64,000 bases of DNA, from NCBI GenBank assembly GCA_002440705.1, contig DJVA01000034.1, positions 1 to 64,000 of the forward strand, read 5' to 3'. The notes beneath the pieces are model-generated. The model was not told the origin of the DNA, did not search any database, and saw only the letters and a list, made by a program, of their open reading frames with translations. The stretch is from Flavobacteriaceae bacterium UBA6268 (lineage in GTDB: Bacteria > Bacteroidota > Bacteroidia > Flavobacteriales > Flavobacteriaceae). The first letter of the stretch is position 1. Each line of letters opens with the position of its first letter. Made by a program: the position numbers and the translations under genes. This document shows, piece after piece, positions 8,426-16,895 of the stretch.

Positions 8426-10981
8426 ATGGATGATAATTTTTCACCAAGAGTAAAGGATGTGATTGCTTACAGTAAGGAAGAGGCCCTTCGATTGGGCCAC
8501 GACTTTATTGGCACAGAACATTTGATGTTGGGGTTACTTCGGGATGGCAACGGAAAAGCAGTGACCATACTCAATGCGTTGGATGTCGATTTGAATCAGC
8601 TCAGAAGAAAAGTTGAAATTCTCACTCCCGCCAACCCCAATGCTGCCAGTAATGCCAACGACAAAAAGAACCTACACCTTACACGCCAGGCAGAGCGGGC
8701 CTTGAAGACCACTTTTTTGGAAGCTAAGCTTTTTCAGAGCAATTCGATCAATACCGCCCATTTATTGCTATGTATTTTGCGGAATGAAAATGACCCCACT
8801 ACAAAGTTGTTGCACAAGATGAAGGTAGATTATGACGGCGTGAAAGACCAATTCAAACAAATGATCACAAAAGACGAAGATTATATTGAACCCACTTCCG
8901 AGTCCTTCTCCAGTGACGATGACGAAACAGGAACCAATGATGGCGATAAGGACAACCTTTTTTCCGGAACGAGTACTGCTAAGGGAAATAAAAAGTCGAA
9001 AACCCCTGTACTTGATAATTTTGGCCGGGATCTTACCGCCCTCGCCGAAGAAGGTAAATTGGATCCCGTTGTTGGCCGCGAAAGTGAAATTCAACGAGTT
9101 TCCCAAATTCTGAGCCGTAGAAAGAAAAATAACCCGTTGCTAATTGGAGAGCCAGGTGTTGGAAAATCGGCTATTGCCGAAGGTTTAGCACTTCGCATCA
9201 TCCAACGGAAAGTATCGAGAATATTATACGACAAGCGCGTGGTTACGCTCGATTTGGCCAGTTTGGTAGCGGGAACCAAGTACCGCGGACAATTCGAGGA
9301 ACGGATGAAGGCCGTCATGAACGAATTGGAAAAAAACGACGACATCATTCTCTTCATTGACGAAATACACACTATTGTTGGTGCCGGAGGCGCCACGGGC
9401 TCATTGGATGCTTCCAACATGTTCAAACCGGCTTTAGCGCGGGGAGAAATTCAGTGCATCGGCGCCACTACCTTGGATGAATACCGCCAGTATATCGAAA
9501 AGGATGGAGCCTTGGAACGTCGTTTCCAAAAGGTGCTAGTAGAACCTACTTCCGTTGAGGAAACCATAGAGATCCTTCACAACATTCGTGACAAGTACGA
9601 AAGTCACCACAATGTAACTTATACCGAGGAGGCACTCAAAGCCTGTGTGAAGCTGACCAATCGCTACATGACCGATCGCTTCCTACCCGATAAAGCCATC
9701 GACGCTATGGATGAAGCAGGATCCCGCGTGCACATTACCAATATCAATGTTCCCGAAAAAATTCTTGAAATTGAAGCAAAATTGGAAGAAGTTAGGGAAT
9801 TGAAGAATTCGGTGGTCAAGAAGCAAAAATATGAAGAAGCTGCAAAGCTTCGCGATGATGAGAAGAATTTGGAAAAAGAATTGGCCAACGCACAAGAAGC
9901 ATGGGAAAATGAATCCAAAATGCATCGTGAAAAAGTAGACGAAGAGAATGTGGCTGAAGTCGTTTCCATGATGACTGGGATTCCGGTAAACCGAATTGCC
10001 CAAACTGAAAGCACTAAATTGGCGGCGCTTCCCGATCGCATCAAAGGAAAAGTGATTGGACAAGATGAAGCAGTCAATAAAGTGGTGAAGGCCATTCAAC
10101 GCAATAGGGCCGGACTTAAAGACCCCAACAAGCCCATAGGTTCGTTTATCTTTTTGGGCCAAACCGGTGTTGGAAAAACCCAACTGGCCAAAGTATTGGC
10201 ACGTGAACTCTTCGATACCGAAAATGCCTTGGTGCGCATCGATATGAGCGAATACATGGAAAAATTTGCCGTATCACGATTAATAGGTGCCCCTCCTGGT
10301 TATGTAGGTTATGAAGAAGGAGGCCAACTTACTGAAAAGATACGACGTAAACCTTATGCCGTTGTATTGTTGGACGAAATTGAAAAGGCACACCCCGACG
10401 TATTCAATATGCTCTTGCAAGTTTTGGATGATGGCTATTTAACAGATAGTCTAGGGCGCAAAATTGATTTCAGGAATACCATTATTATCATGACTTCGAA
10501 TATTGGTGCGAGAAGGTTGAAGGATTTTGGGCAGGGTGTCGGTTTCGGTACTTCTGCAAAGGAAAGTCAGGCAGACTCGCATGCCAAAAGTGTGATCGAA
10601 AATGCTTTGAAAAAAGCTTTTGCCCCTGAGTTCCTGAACCGTGTGGACGATGTAGTTATGTTCAATAATTTGGAATTGGAAGACATCCATAAAATTATTG
10701 ACATAGAATTGGATAAATTGTATGAGCGAATCCTTGACCTTGGTTATAGGCTCGAGCTTACCAATCCTGCAAAGGATTATATCGCAGACAAAGGATTTGA
10801 TAAAGAGTATGGGGCACGCCCGCTAAAACGCGCCATCCAAAAGTACATTGAAGATGCCCTTGCGGAGGAAATCATTAACACCAACTTGAAAGAAGGAGAT
10901 ACCATTTTGATGGACTTGGATCAGAAAACCAACGAACTCACCATCAACATCAAAAAGCAAAAAAAGGCTACGGAATCGTAG
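8426..10981 (+). CDS. clpC: ATP-dependent Clp protease ATPase subunit ClpC
   Basis: The 851-residue Hsp100 protein has two Clp_N repeats (about 1-145), AAA+ module 1 with Walker A GEPGVGKSAIAEG, a central UVR/coiled-coil M domain (about 440-490), and AAA+ module 2 with Walker A GQTGVGKTQLAKV followed by the ClpB D2-small domain. The short M domain with a UVR motif marks it as ClpC rather than ClpB. It unfolds substrates for ClpP; no clpP or adaptor gene is nearby. Its TAG stop lies inside the terminator stem. Inverted repeats upstream may control stress induction. Confidence 0.97.
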   Translation: MDDNFSPRVKDVIAYSKEEALRLGHDFIGTEHLMLGLLRDGNGKAVTILNALDVDLNQLRRKVEILTPANPNAASNANDKKNLHLTRQAERALKTTFLEAKLFQSNSINTAHLLLCILRNENDPTTKLLHKMKVDYDGVKDQFKQMITKDEDYIEPTSESFSSDDDETGTNDGDKDNLFSGTSTAKGNKKSKTPVLDNFGRDLTALAEEGKLDPVVGRESEIQRVSQILSRRKKNNPLLIGEPGVGKSAIAEGLALRIIQRKVSRILYDKRVVTLDLASLVAGTKYRGQFEERMKAVMNELEKNDDIILFIDEIHTIVGAGGATGSLDASNMFKPALARGEIQCIGATTLDEYRQYIEKDGALERRFQKVLVEPTSVEETIEILHNIRDKYESHHNVTYTEEALKACVKLTNRYMTDRFLPDKAIDAMDEAGSRVHITNINVPEKILEIEAKLEEVRELKNSVVKKQKYEEAAKLRDDEKNLEKELANAQEAWENESKMHREKVDEENVAEVVSMMTGIPVNRIAQTESTKLAALPDRIKGKVIGQDEAVNKVVKAIQRNRAGLKDPNKPIGSFIFLGQTGVGKTQLAKVLARELFDTENALVRIDMSEYMEKFAVSRLIGAPPGYVGYEEGGQLTEKIRRKPYAVVLLDEIEKAHPDVFNMLLQVLDDGYLTDSLGRKIDFRNTIIIMTSNIGARRLKDFGQGVGFGTSAKESQADSHAKSVIENALKKAFAPEFLNRVDDVVMFNNLELEDIHKIIDIELDKLYERILDLGYRLELTNPAKDYIADKGFDKEYGARPLKRAIQKYIEDALAEEIINTNLKEGDTILMDLDQKTNELTINIKKQKKATES

Positions 10982-10992
10982 CCTCCTTTTTT
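10966..10992 (+). terminator. Intrinsic terminator of clpC
   Basis: GGCTAC at 10966-10971 pairs with GTAGCC at 10978-10983 around a 6-nt loop and is followed by TCC and six T. The clpC stop codon is part of the 3' arm. Confidence 0.82.
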
Positions 10993-11081
10993 GAAAAACC
11001 CCATCAAAGTTTCAAGATTTCCAATATTTATTTGGAAACTCACCATTGCAATTCGTAAATTGATGTGCAGAATGTTCAGCA

Positions 11082-11462
11082 ATGACTGAAAAAGTAACCA
11101 CACTACAATTCGACTTTGGCAAAACGGAAATCCATGAATCTTATATGGTCATGGTTTTTAATGAAGGGGTTTCAGTTGCCCTTGCACACAACAACTTTCT
11201 CACAGAACTCGCAACTAAATATTTTCCGAAGAAACGTTTTGGGTACATCAGCCACCGCCTAAATTCGTATTCAGTAGACCCACACGTGTACACCCAAACC
11301 TCCAAAATAGAAAATTTGGCTGCATTTGCCATTGTTTCCCAAAATACCATGAACTTCAGCAATGCACAGATTGAAAAGCTGTTTTTGAAAAAACCCTTCC
11401 GAACGTTCAAAAAAATGGAAAAGGCCGTGAAATGGATCGAATCTGAAATTGATAAAGGCTAA
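11082..11462 (+). CDS. STAS/SpoIIAA-like protein, paralogue of 30761..31153
   Basis: Small soluble protein of 126 residues. It lines up over its whole length with the product at 30761..31153: both have an early [HE]xYVV/YMV...EGVS block, a central [KR]xFxxIxxRxNxYxxDPxxx block, and a C-terminal F.tMkaA..W..E helix. The fold and spacing suggest a STAS/SpoIIAA-like domain, but no phosphorylatable serine can be assigned. No enzymatic motif is visible. It is convergent with the GH12-like gene and shares four bases with it (11459-11462), where both stop codons lie. Confidence 0.72.
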   Translation: MTEKVTTLQFDFGKTEIHESYMVMVFNEGVSVALAHNNFLTELATKYFPKKRFGYISHRLNSYSVDPHVYTQTSKIENLAAFAIVSQNTMNFSNAQIEKLFLKKPFRTFKKMEKAVKWIESEIDKG

Positions 11463-12325
11463 TTCCTTTCCAGTTTCCAATCAAATTTTTTGATAAGGGT
11501 GATGCCACTGGAATTGCCTATTTCATTTCCAAATTCTATAGAGGTGAAATAATGGTCCTTATCAATCATATTGTTCTTTGCCAAATAGTCAAGAAAAAAG
11601 GCCAGGTCTACTTCGCCCGTTTGCCTTGGGGTAGTCCTTACAAACGCAATGTATTGCCAATCTTGCGAAAATTTGGGATTTTCAAGATGCCCTGCCAATA
11701 CATCGTAGGTACCAAAAGGCGTGATGATGGTTTCTTTTTTCTTTCCAAAGGAGGTAAAGTCAAAATAATCTTCCCAAACCATGATCTCTGTCTTTATGTT
11801 AGGCAAAGCATAAGCTTCAGCATCTGCCAGCCAAAGGTCGAAAGATAGGTTGTACTTTCGATGTTTCACATGTGTTTCCACATCATAGTTTACGACGAGG
11901 CTCTTGATCGCTGAGACTTTCACCGGAAAATCGGCGACGTTACTCTCCCCTTTTTCAAAGGGATTCCTTCCTACCTGAAGCGCAGGGTAACCTATAACTC
12001 CGCTAGCACTATTGGGTAATTGCCATTTCCAACCAAAAAATTCTCCTCGCTTGAAGGAACACAGTTCAGGCTGTGAACCACTTTTTAACTTTGATTTCCC
12101 CCATAAGTTGTTTTTAAGGATTACCCTATCAAATTTTTTCCGCTCGCCGTGTTTGCAGGTCTCGTAATCGGGTTGTGTAACCAATTCTTTGGCTTGTGGG
12201 GATGACTTGTCCACCATTTCTGGATAACTCACTTGTTTGTTAAGTGTTTTGCAGGATGCAAGAAACAACAATTGGGTTACAAAAAACAATCGGGTGAGTG
12301 CGGGGGATGGCGATTTCATTTTCAT
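11459..12325 (-). CDS. GH12-like glycoside hydrolase lipoprotein
   Basis: The 288-residue protein has a lipoprotein signal with lipobox LASC (Cys25). The body follows the glycoside hydrolase family 12 pattern: KNNLWGK near residue 71, FGWKWQLP near 96, YNLSFDLWLA near 158, KTEIMVWED near 178, and FTSIEFGNEIGNSSG near 260. In GH12 enzymes the nucleophile Glu sits in the EIMIW motif and the acid/base Glu in the late GTE motif; Glu180 and Glu268 occupy these places, 88 residues apart. The family hydrolyses beta-1,4- or mixed-linkage glucans and xyloglucan with retention. A surface or periplasmic glucanase is likely; substrate unknown. It starts 39 bp after hutH on the same strand. Confidence 0.78.
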   Translation of the reverse strand: MKMKSPSPALTRLFFVTQLLFLASCKTLNKQVSYPEMVDKSSPQAKELVTQPDYETCKHGERKKFDRVILKNNLWGKSKLKSGSQPELCSFKRGEFFGWKWQLPNSASGVIGYPALQVGRNPFEKGESNVADFPVKVSAIKSLVVNYDVETHVKHRKYNLSFDLWLADAEAYALPNIKTEIMVWEDYFDFTSFGKKKETIITPFGTYDVLAGHLENPKFSQDWQYIAFVRTTPRQTGEVDLAFFLDYLAKNNMIDKDHYFTSIEFGNEIGNSSGITLIKKFDWKLERN

Positions 12326-12364
12326 ATTTTAAGTGTGGAATATACTAAATTAAATGCTGTTTAA

Positions 12365-13876
12365 TCATTCAAAAATCAATTCCCCTTCAATCATAAAACT
12401 TCTAAGGAATGTAACCGAATTTTGGATGTCTGTGGCCAACACTCTATCGTTTTCAACAAAAGGAACTTCGCTACGGTACTGCGAAACAAAAGTTTCCAAA
12501 AAGGGCGAAGATTTCAAAGGCTCGCGAAAATGAAGGGCCTGAGAGGCATTCATCAGCTCAATAGCCAAAATGGTCTCGAGGTTGTTGAGTACTTTCAAGC
12601 ACTTTGTGGCCGCATTGGCCCCCATGCTAACGTGATCCTCTTGTCCGTTGGAGGATACAATGGAATCTACAGAAGCTGGTGTTGCCAATTGTTTGTTTTG
12701 ACTAACAATACTTGCCGCAGTATACTGAGGAATCATGAAACCGCTATTCACCCCAGGGTTTTCCACCAAAAATGCTGGAAGCTCACGTATTCCAGATATT
12801 AATTGATAGGTTCTCCTTTCGGAAATACTTCCAAGTTCTGCCAAGGCAATGGACAGATAATCTAGTGCCAGTGCCAGAGGTTGTCCATGAAAGTTGCCCC
12901 CGGAAATGATTCGGTCTTCACCAACAAAAATATTGGGATTATCCGTTACCGAATTGATTTCGGTCTTGATGGTTTTGTGAACAAAATACAAGGTGTCCTT
13001 GCTGGCGCCATGCACCTGTGGGACACATCGAAACGAATAAGGATCCTGGACCTTTTTGTTTTCGGAAGCACCAATGGCACTTCCTTTCAGGAACTCCAAA
13101 ACGCGCTCCGCGGTTTTAACTTGCCCCCTATGGGGTCGTACCATGTGAACCAGAGCATTGAATGGACTCATATTGCAATTGAACGCGTCGATAGAGAGGG
13201 AAGCCACCAAATCGGATAGGTAAGACAACTTGTAGCTTTGCAGCAAACAATATACTCCATAGGCACTCATAAACTGGGTGCCGTTCAACAATGCCAAGCC
13301 TTCTTTGGCCTGAAGTATCAAGGGGGCCCATCCATGCGTAGCGAGTACTTTACCGGCCGGCAATTGTTGGTCCCCAACCAAGACCGTTCCCTTTCCCAAT
13401 AAAGGCAAGGAAAGGTGCGCCAACGGAGCCAAATCTCCAGAGGCTCCTAGGCTTCCTTGGTCATAAACAACCGGAATGATGTCGTGGTTGTAAAAATCGA
13501 TCAGGCGCTGTACGGTTTCCAATTGCACCCCACTGTAGCCGTAACTCAAAGACTGTATTTTAAGCAAGAGCATAAGTTTTACAATGGCCTTGGGCACCAA
13601 ATCCCCGGCACCGCAGGCATGTGACATGACCAAGTTTTCTTGAAGTTGGGCCAAATTTTCACTTGCAATCTTTACATTGTATAAAGAGCCAAAACCCGTA
13701 TTGATTCCGTAGATGGGTGTGTCATTGGTTTTAATTTTTTCTTGGAGGTAATCGTGCGATTTTCGGATATTGAGTACTGCCTCCTCGGAAAGGTCCAATT
13801 TCTTTTGAGTTTCAACTATGTCTTTAATGGTAGAAAGGGTAAGTAAATCGGAACTGATGTAATGGGTTTCTTCCAT
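12365..13876 (-). CDS. hutH: Histidine ammonia-lyase
   Basis: The 503-residue protein belongs to the aromatic amino acid lyase family. The MIO cofactor triad Ala145-Ser146-Gly147 is in GSLGASGDLAPL. A catalytic Tyr is in PIYGINTGFG (Tyr56). The substrate-selecting pair is Ser85-His86 (NLVMSHACG), the histidase signature, whereas tyrosine lyases have His-His/Leu and phenylalanine lyases Phe-Leu or similar. It deaminates histidine to urocanate. No hutU, hutI or other degradation genes are in the window. A TAttTTTG -7 element lies upstream at 13894-13901 on the minus strand. Confidence 0.93.
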   Translation of the reverse strand: MEETHYISSDLLTLSTIKDIVETQKKLDLSEEAVLNIRKSHDYLQEKIKTNDTPIYGINTGFGSLYNVKIASENLAQLQENLVMSHACGAGDLVPKAIVKLMLLLKIQSLSYGYSGVQLETVQRLIDFYNHDIIPVVYDQGSLGASGDLAPLAHLSLPLLGKGTVLVGDQQLPAGKVLATHGWAPLILQAKEGLALLNGTQFMSAYGVYCLLQSYKLSYLSDLVASLSIDAFNCNMSPFNALVHMVRPHRGQVKTAERVLEFLKGSAIGASENKKVQDPYSFRCVPQVHGASKDTLYFVHKTIKTEINSVTDNPNIFVGEDRIISGGNFHGQPLALALDYLSIALAELGSISERRTYQLISGIRELPAFLVENPGVNSGFMIPQYTAASIVSQNKQLATPASVDSIVSSNGQEDHVSMGANAATKCLKVLNNLETILAIELMNASQALHFREPLKSSPFLETFVSQYRSEVPFVENDRVLATDIQNSVTFLRSFMIEGELIFE

Positions 13877-13893
13877 TGGCTAGGGTTGTGTTG

Positions 13894-13901
13894 CAAAAAT
13901 A
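13894..13901 (-). promoter_or_regulatory. Candidate -7 promoter element of hutH
   Basis: Minus-strand TATTTTTG matches TAnnTTTG exactly and lies 17 bp before the hutH ATG. No clear TTG -33 element is seen. Confidence 0.35.
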
Positions 13902-13981
13902 CAATTATTAATGTGAAGGTTTTAATAAAAATTAGTGTGGCAAAATTCAATCGTTTACTTTAGTACCGTAAACTACTTTTT

Positions 13982-14998
13982 ATGAAATATACCTGTCTAT
14001 TGTTGGCCATCTTGGCGCTTTCAGCTTGCCAACCCTCAAAAACCAAAGATTATGCTGCAATTTCGGGAACAATTCTACATCCTAATAGCGATTCCATAGA
14101 AGTGTATAATAAAGATTATTCAAAGACCATTGCTTTAGATTCCAATGGGGCATTTAGTGACACTCTGCATATAGTTCCAGGAATCTATTACCTCTCGGAC
14201 GGTATGGAATCGACCAAAATTTTCTTGAAAGAAGGCTATGACATTGCACTAACCCTTGATACAGAACTGTTTGACGAAACGCTTTCCTATGCTGGCAACG
14301 GGTCGGAAAACAGTAATTTCCTCGCTGAAGAATACCTCATGGAAGAAAAGCTATTCGACATCGATATCGACGACCATGATTCCAACTCCTTAAAGGAAAA
14401 AATGGCCGAGATCGAAAGGCAACTTAACGAATTTGTCGATGCCAAAACCGATTTGGACACGATGGTAACACATCACGCCAAAAAAGGCATTCGCTCCAGC
14501 ATTGAAGGGTATTCCAACTATTTGGGCGACATGATTACCCTTCGAGAAAACTTCCCAAAAGGAACCCCATCTCCCCTATTTGAAAATTATGAAAATCACG
14601 CTGGCGGTACCACGAGCCTTACTGACCTAAAAGGAAAATTTGTCTACATCGACGTTTGGGCCACTTGGTGTGGGCCCTGCAAAGCTGAGATTCCCTATTT
14701 GAAGGAAGTAGAGGAACAATTTCACGATAAAAACATCACTTTTGTGAGCATATCAATCGATCGGGAAAAAGACCATGAAAAATGGGTGAGTATGGTTAAG
14801 GAAAAAGCCTTAGGAGGCATCCAACTATTTGCCGACAACGACTGGAGTTCCCAATTTGTAAAGGACTATTACATTAATGGGATTCCACGGTTTATCCTTT
14901 TGGATCCCGATGGCAACGTACTAAGCCCTGACGCGCCAAGACCTTCGCAGGATAAATTAAAAACCCTCCTGAATGATTTGTTGGCTGCAGGAGATTAA
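13982..14998 (+). CDS. TlpA-like thioredoxin-fold lipoprotein
   Basis: The 338-residue protein has a lipoprotein signal (LALSACQPS, lipobox LSAC). The N-terminal half is a variable beta-rich region of the kind found in Bacteroidota TlpA-like proteins (DUF4369-like). The C-terminal half (about 195-335) is a thioredoxin-fold AhpC/TlpA domain with the active site WATWCGPCKAE and the cis-Pro region NGIPRFILLD. It probably reduces or exchanges disulfides in the periplasm. It is convergent with the next gene; the two stop codons overlap in TTAA at 14995-14998. Confidence 0.9.
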   Translation: MKYTCLLLAILALSACQPSKTKDYAAISGTILHPNSDSIEVYNKDYSKTIALDSNGAFSDTLHIVPGIYYLSDGMESTKIFLKEGYDIALTLDTELFDETLSYAGNGSENSNFLAEEYLMEEKLFDIDIDDHDSNSLKEKMAEIERQLNEFVDAKTDLDTMVTHHAKKGIRSSIEGYSNYLGDMITLRENFPKGTPSPLFENYENHAGGTTSLTDLKGKFVYIDVWATWCGPCKAEIPYLKEVEEQFHDKNITFVSISIDREKDHEKWVSMVKEKALGGIQLFADNDWSSQFVKDYYINGIPRFILLDPDGNVLSPDAPRPSQDKLKTLLNDLLAAGD

Positions 14999-16800
14999 TC
15001 AATAACCAATTTTTGGTAGGCTATTGCACTGTTTGCTTTAGCCTCCACTAAATACGCCCCAGCAGGAAGCTTGGAAATGTCCAGTTGAGAATTTGCGGTT
15101 ACCGCTTTGAAACGTGCAACTTGATTTCCGAGCAAATCAAAGACCGTAATATCCGCAGTTTCTGGAAGGATCACCGAGAAAAAATCTTTTGCAGGGTTTG
15201 GGACCAGCATAAATTCATCACTTTGAAATTCATCAGTCTCCAAAAATTCTAGGGTAGCCATTTCCGATTGCATGACTTCTCTTGTAATGTTGTTCAATGA
15301 CTGAATGAAGATTACCACTTCCAAATCGGACATTTCTTCCACAAAAGTATTGGTCATGTCCACATCAAAATGCAGTGAAACTGGCATGTCTGGTTGAAAG
15401 GTTACCAGCGTCCCTTGGGCATCTGGTACCATTTTCATCATCACATTATTGAATTCCGTTTCACCATTATTGGCAACATTACCTGTGGTTTCCTTCTCTA
15501 TTACAGCGGCTAAGACCCTAAAAGTGTCACCTATATAAGGTGTTATTTCAATATCGATTTCCACCATGCCATCTAAGTAAATCCCATAGCTAGATGCGAT
15601 TGCAAAATATGCCGGTTCTTCAAGGGCATCATCAAGACGCTCTTGAAGTTCAGGTACGGTTATGCTAATAGGAATATAATTGCTGTCGGCAAATAAGTTA
15701 GGAATTCCAAATACACCATAATATGCCCTACGCTCCCCGCCTTCTTCAGTGTAATAATCATCACCATTACCAGGCCAAAACATCTGGTATTTTATCAGCG
15801 TATATTTCCCTTCGTTACTGGTCAAGAAATCCTCATTGAAAATATTTGTATTAAAACCATAACAGGGACCGCAAGTTGAACTTGTAAACTCTTCAAACAA
15901 TACTTTTTGCCTATTCACGACTGTGCTTGCTATGTTGATCTTCGTATCAAGATAGTTATTTGCAACATCCATGTCTTGATCCAAACCATTTAAGTTGGAA
16001 ACAGTTACCTTCAGGATTTCTAACCCTGGTTGCGTACTATATGGGATATCGTGAACAAATGAATACGTTTCTCCGGGGGCTATATTTATGCCATCTATTG
16101 TGGACGTAAAAATTATTCCATTGGATTCTGCTCTCCATGAAACATCAAAGGAGGTAATCGCATTTAAACCATAATTTTTAATCGTTCCAGATATGGGAAC
16201 CGTAGAATCTGTAGACAAATAAGGAGTATCGATGGATAGAAGTTTTATGTCATGGTCCAATATGGGCTTTACTTTAATATCATCCACTATCACGGCATAG
16301 CCAATATTATTTGTGGCAACAAACCTGATATAGGTTTCGGAGGTAGTATTGAAGGAACTCAGGTTAAAGTCCCTGTTAGTTGGAACATCAACTGTCCCCT
16401 GAAAATCAACCACAGTCTGCCAGGTATCCCCATGATCGGTTGATATTTCAACCATCAGCGTATTTTGGTTTATTGGCCCAAATTCTTTTTGAGCATGGGT
16501 AAATTCCAATCGGTACGGCCCTGCAGATAAATCCAACAGGGGGGTTCGTAGCGCAGAGGCGCTCCCAAATTCAAAATTGTAAAAAGATGCACTATAATCC
16601 CCATTGATAGGGCAAACCCCCCCCGACCTATCTATACCCCCATTTGTGACTCCCCAAAGACAATTAAACCAATCATTAACTCCTATCAGGTATTCCTGTG
16701 TCATGCTTCCAGGAATGCCATTTTCAAAGTTTTCCGAAAACTGGGAATAACAAAAAGTTACCACAAAAAGTAATGCGCAGCTAAGTAAGTGAGTTTTCAT
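14995..16800 (-). CDS. T9SS-sorted secreted protein with Omp28-like domain
   Basis: From the ATG at 16800 the product is 601 residues and begins with a signal peptide (MKTHLLSCALLFVVTFCYS). An N-terminal jelly-roll (choice-of-anchor J-like, about 20-185) is followed by a CARDB-like beta domain. Next is a thioredoxin-like region typical of Omp28 proteins with FTSSTCGPCYGFN. The C-terminus is a T9SS type A sorting domain (MLVPNPAKDFF, then a GAYLVEA strand and a terminal QKLVID). It is exported through the outer membrane and attached or released. The two cysteines in CGPC could be redox-active. Function unknown. Confidence 0.86.
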   Translation of the reverse strand: MKTHLLSCALLFVVTFCYSQFSENFENGIPGSMTQEYLIGVNDWFNCLWGVTNGGIDRSGGVCPINGDYSASFYNFEFGSASALRTPLLDLSAGPYRLEFTHAQKEFGPINQNTLMVEISTDHGDTWQTVVDFQGTVDVPTNRDFNLSSFNTTSETYIRFVATNNIGYAVIVDDIKVKPILDHDIKLLSIDTPYLSTDSTVPISGTIKNYGLNAITSFDVSWRAESNGIIFTSTIDGINIAPGETYSFVHDIPYSTQPGLEILKVTVSNLNGLDQDMDVANNYLDTKINIASTVVNRQKVLFEEFTSSTCGPCYGFNTNIFNEDFLTSNEGKYTLIKYQMFWPGNGDDYYTEEGGERRAYYGVFGIPNLFADSNYIPISITVPELQERLDDALEEPAYFAIASSYGIYLDGMVEIDIEITPYIGDTFRVLAAVIEKETTGNVANNGETEFNNVMMKMVPDAQGTLVTFQPDMPVSLHFDVDMTNTFVEEMSDLEVVIFIQSLNNITREVMQSEMATLEFLETDEFQSDEFMLVPNPAKDFFSVILPETADITVFDLLGNQVARFKAVTANSQLDISKLPAGAYLVEAKANSAIAYQKLVID

Positions 16801-16895
16801 GGGTTGATGGTTTTTGAATACCCTAAGGTATGAAAACACTTTTGGGAAAGCAATATCCGGACACCTTGTTATATATATAAAGAGCTTAATGTTTG

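Noticed and set aside
9664..10183. Two long antisense frames within clpC (143 and 166 codons)
   Set aside because: They are shadows of the highly conserved ClpC sequence, with cysteine- and phenylalanine-rich translation typical of antisense frames.
12365..13876. Tyrosine or phenylalanine ammonia-lyase
   Set aside because: The Ser-His pair at 85-86 and the C-terminal sequence match histidases.
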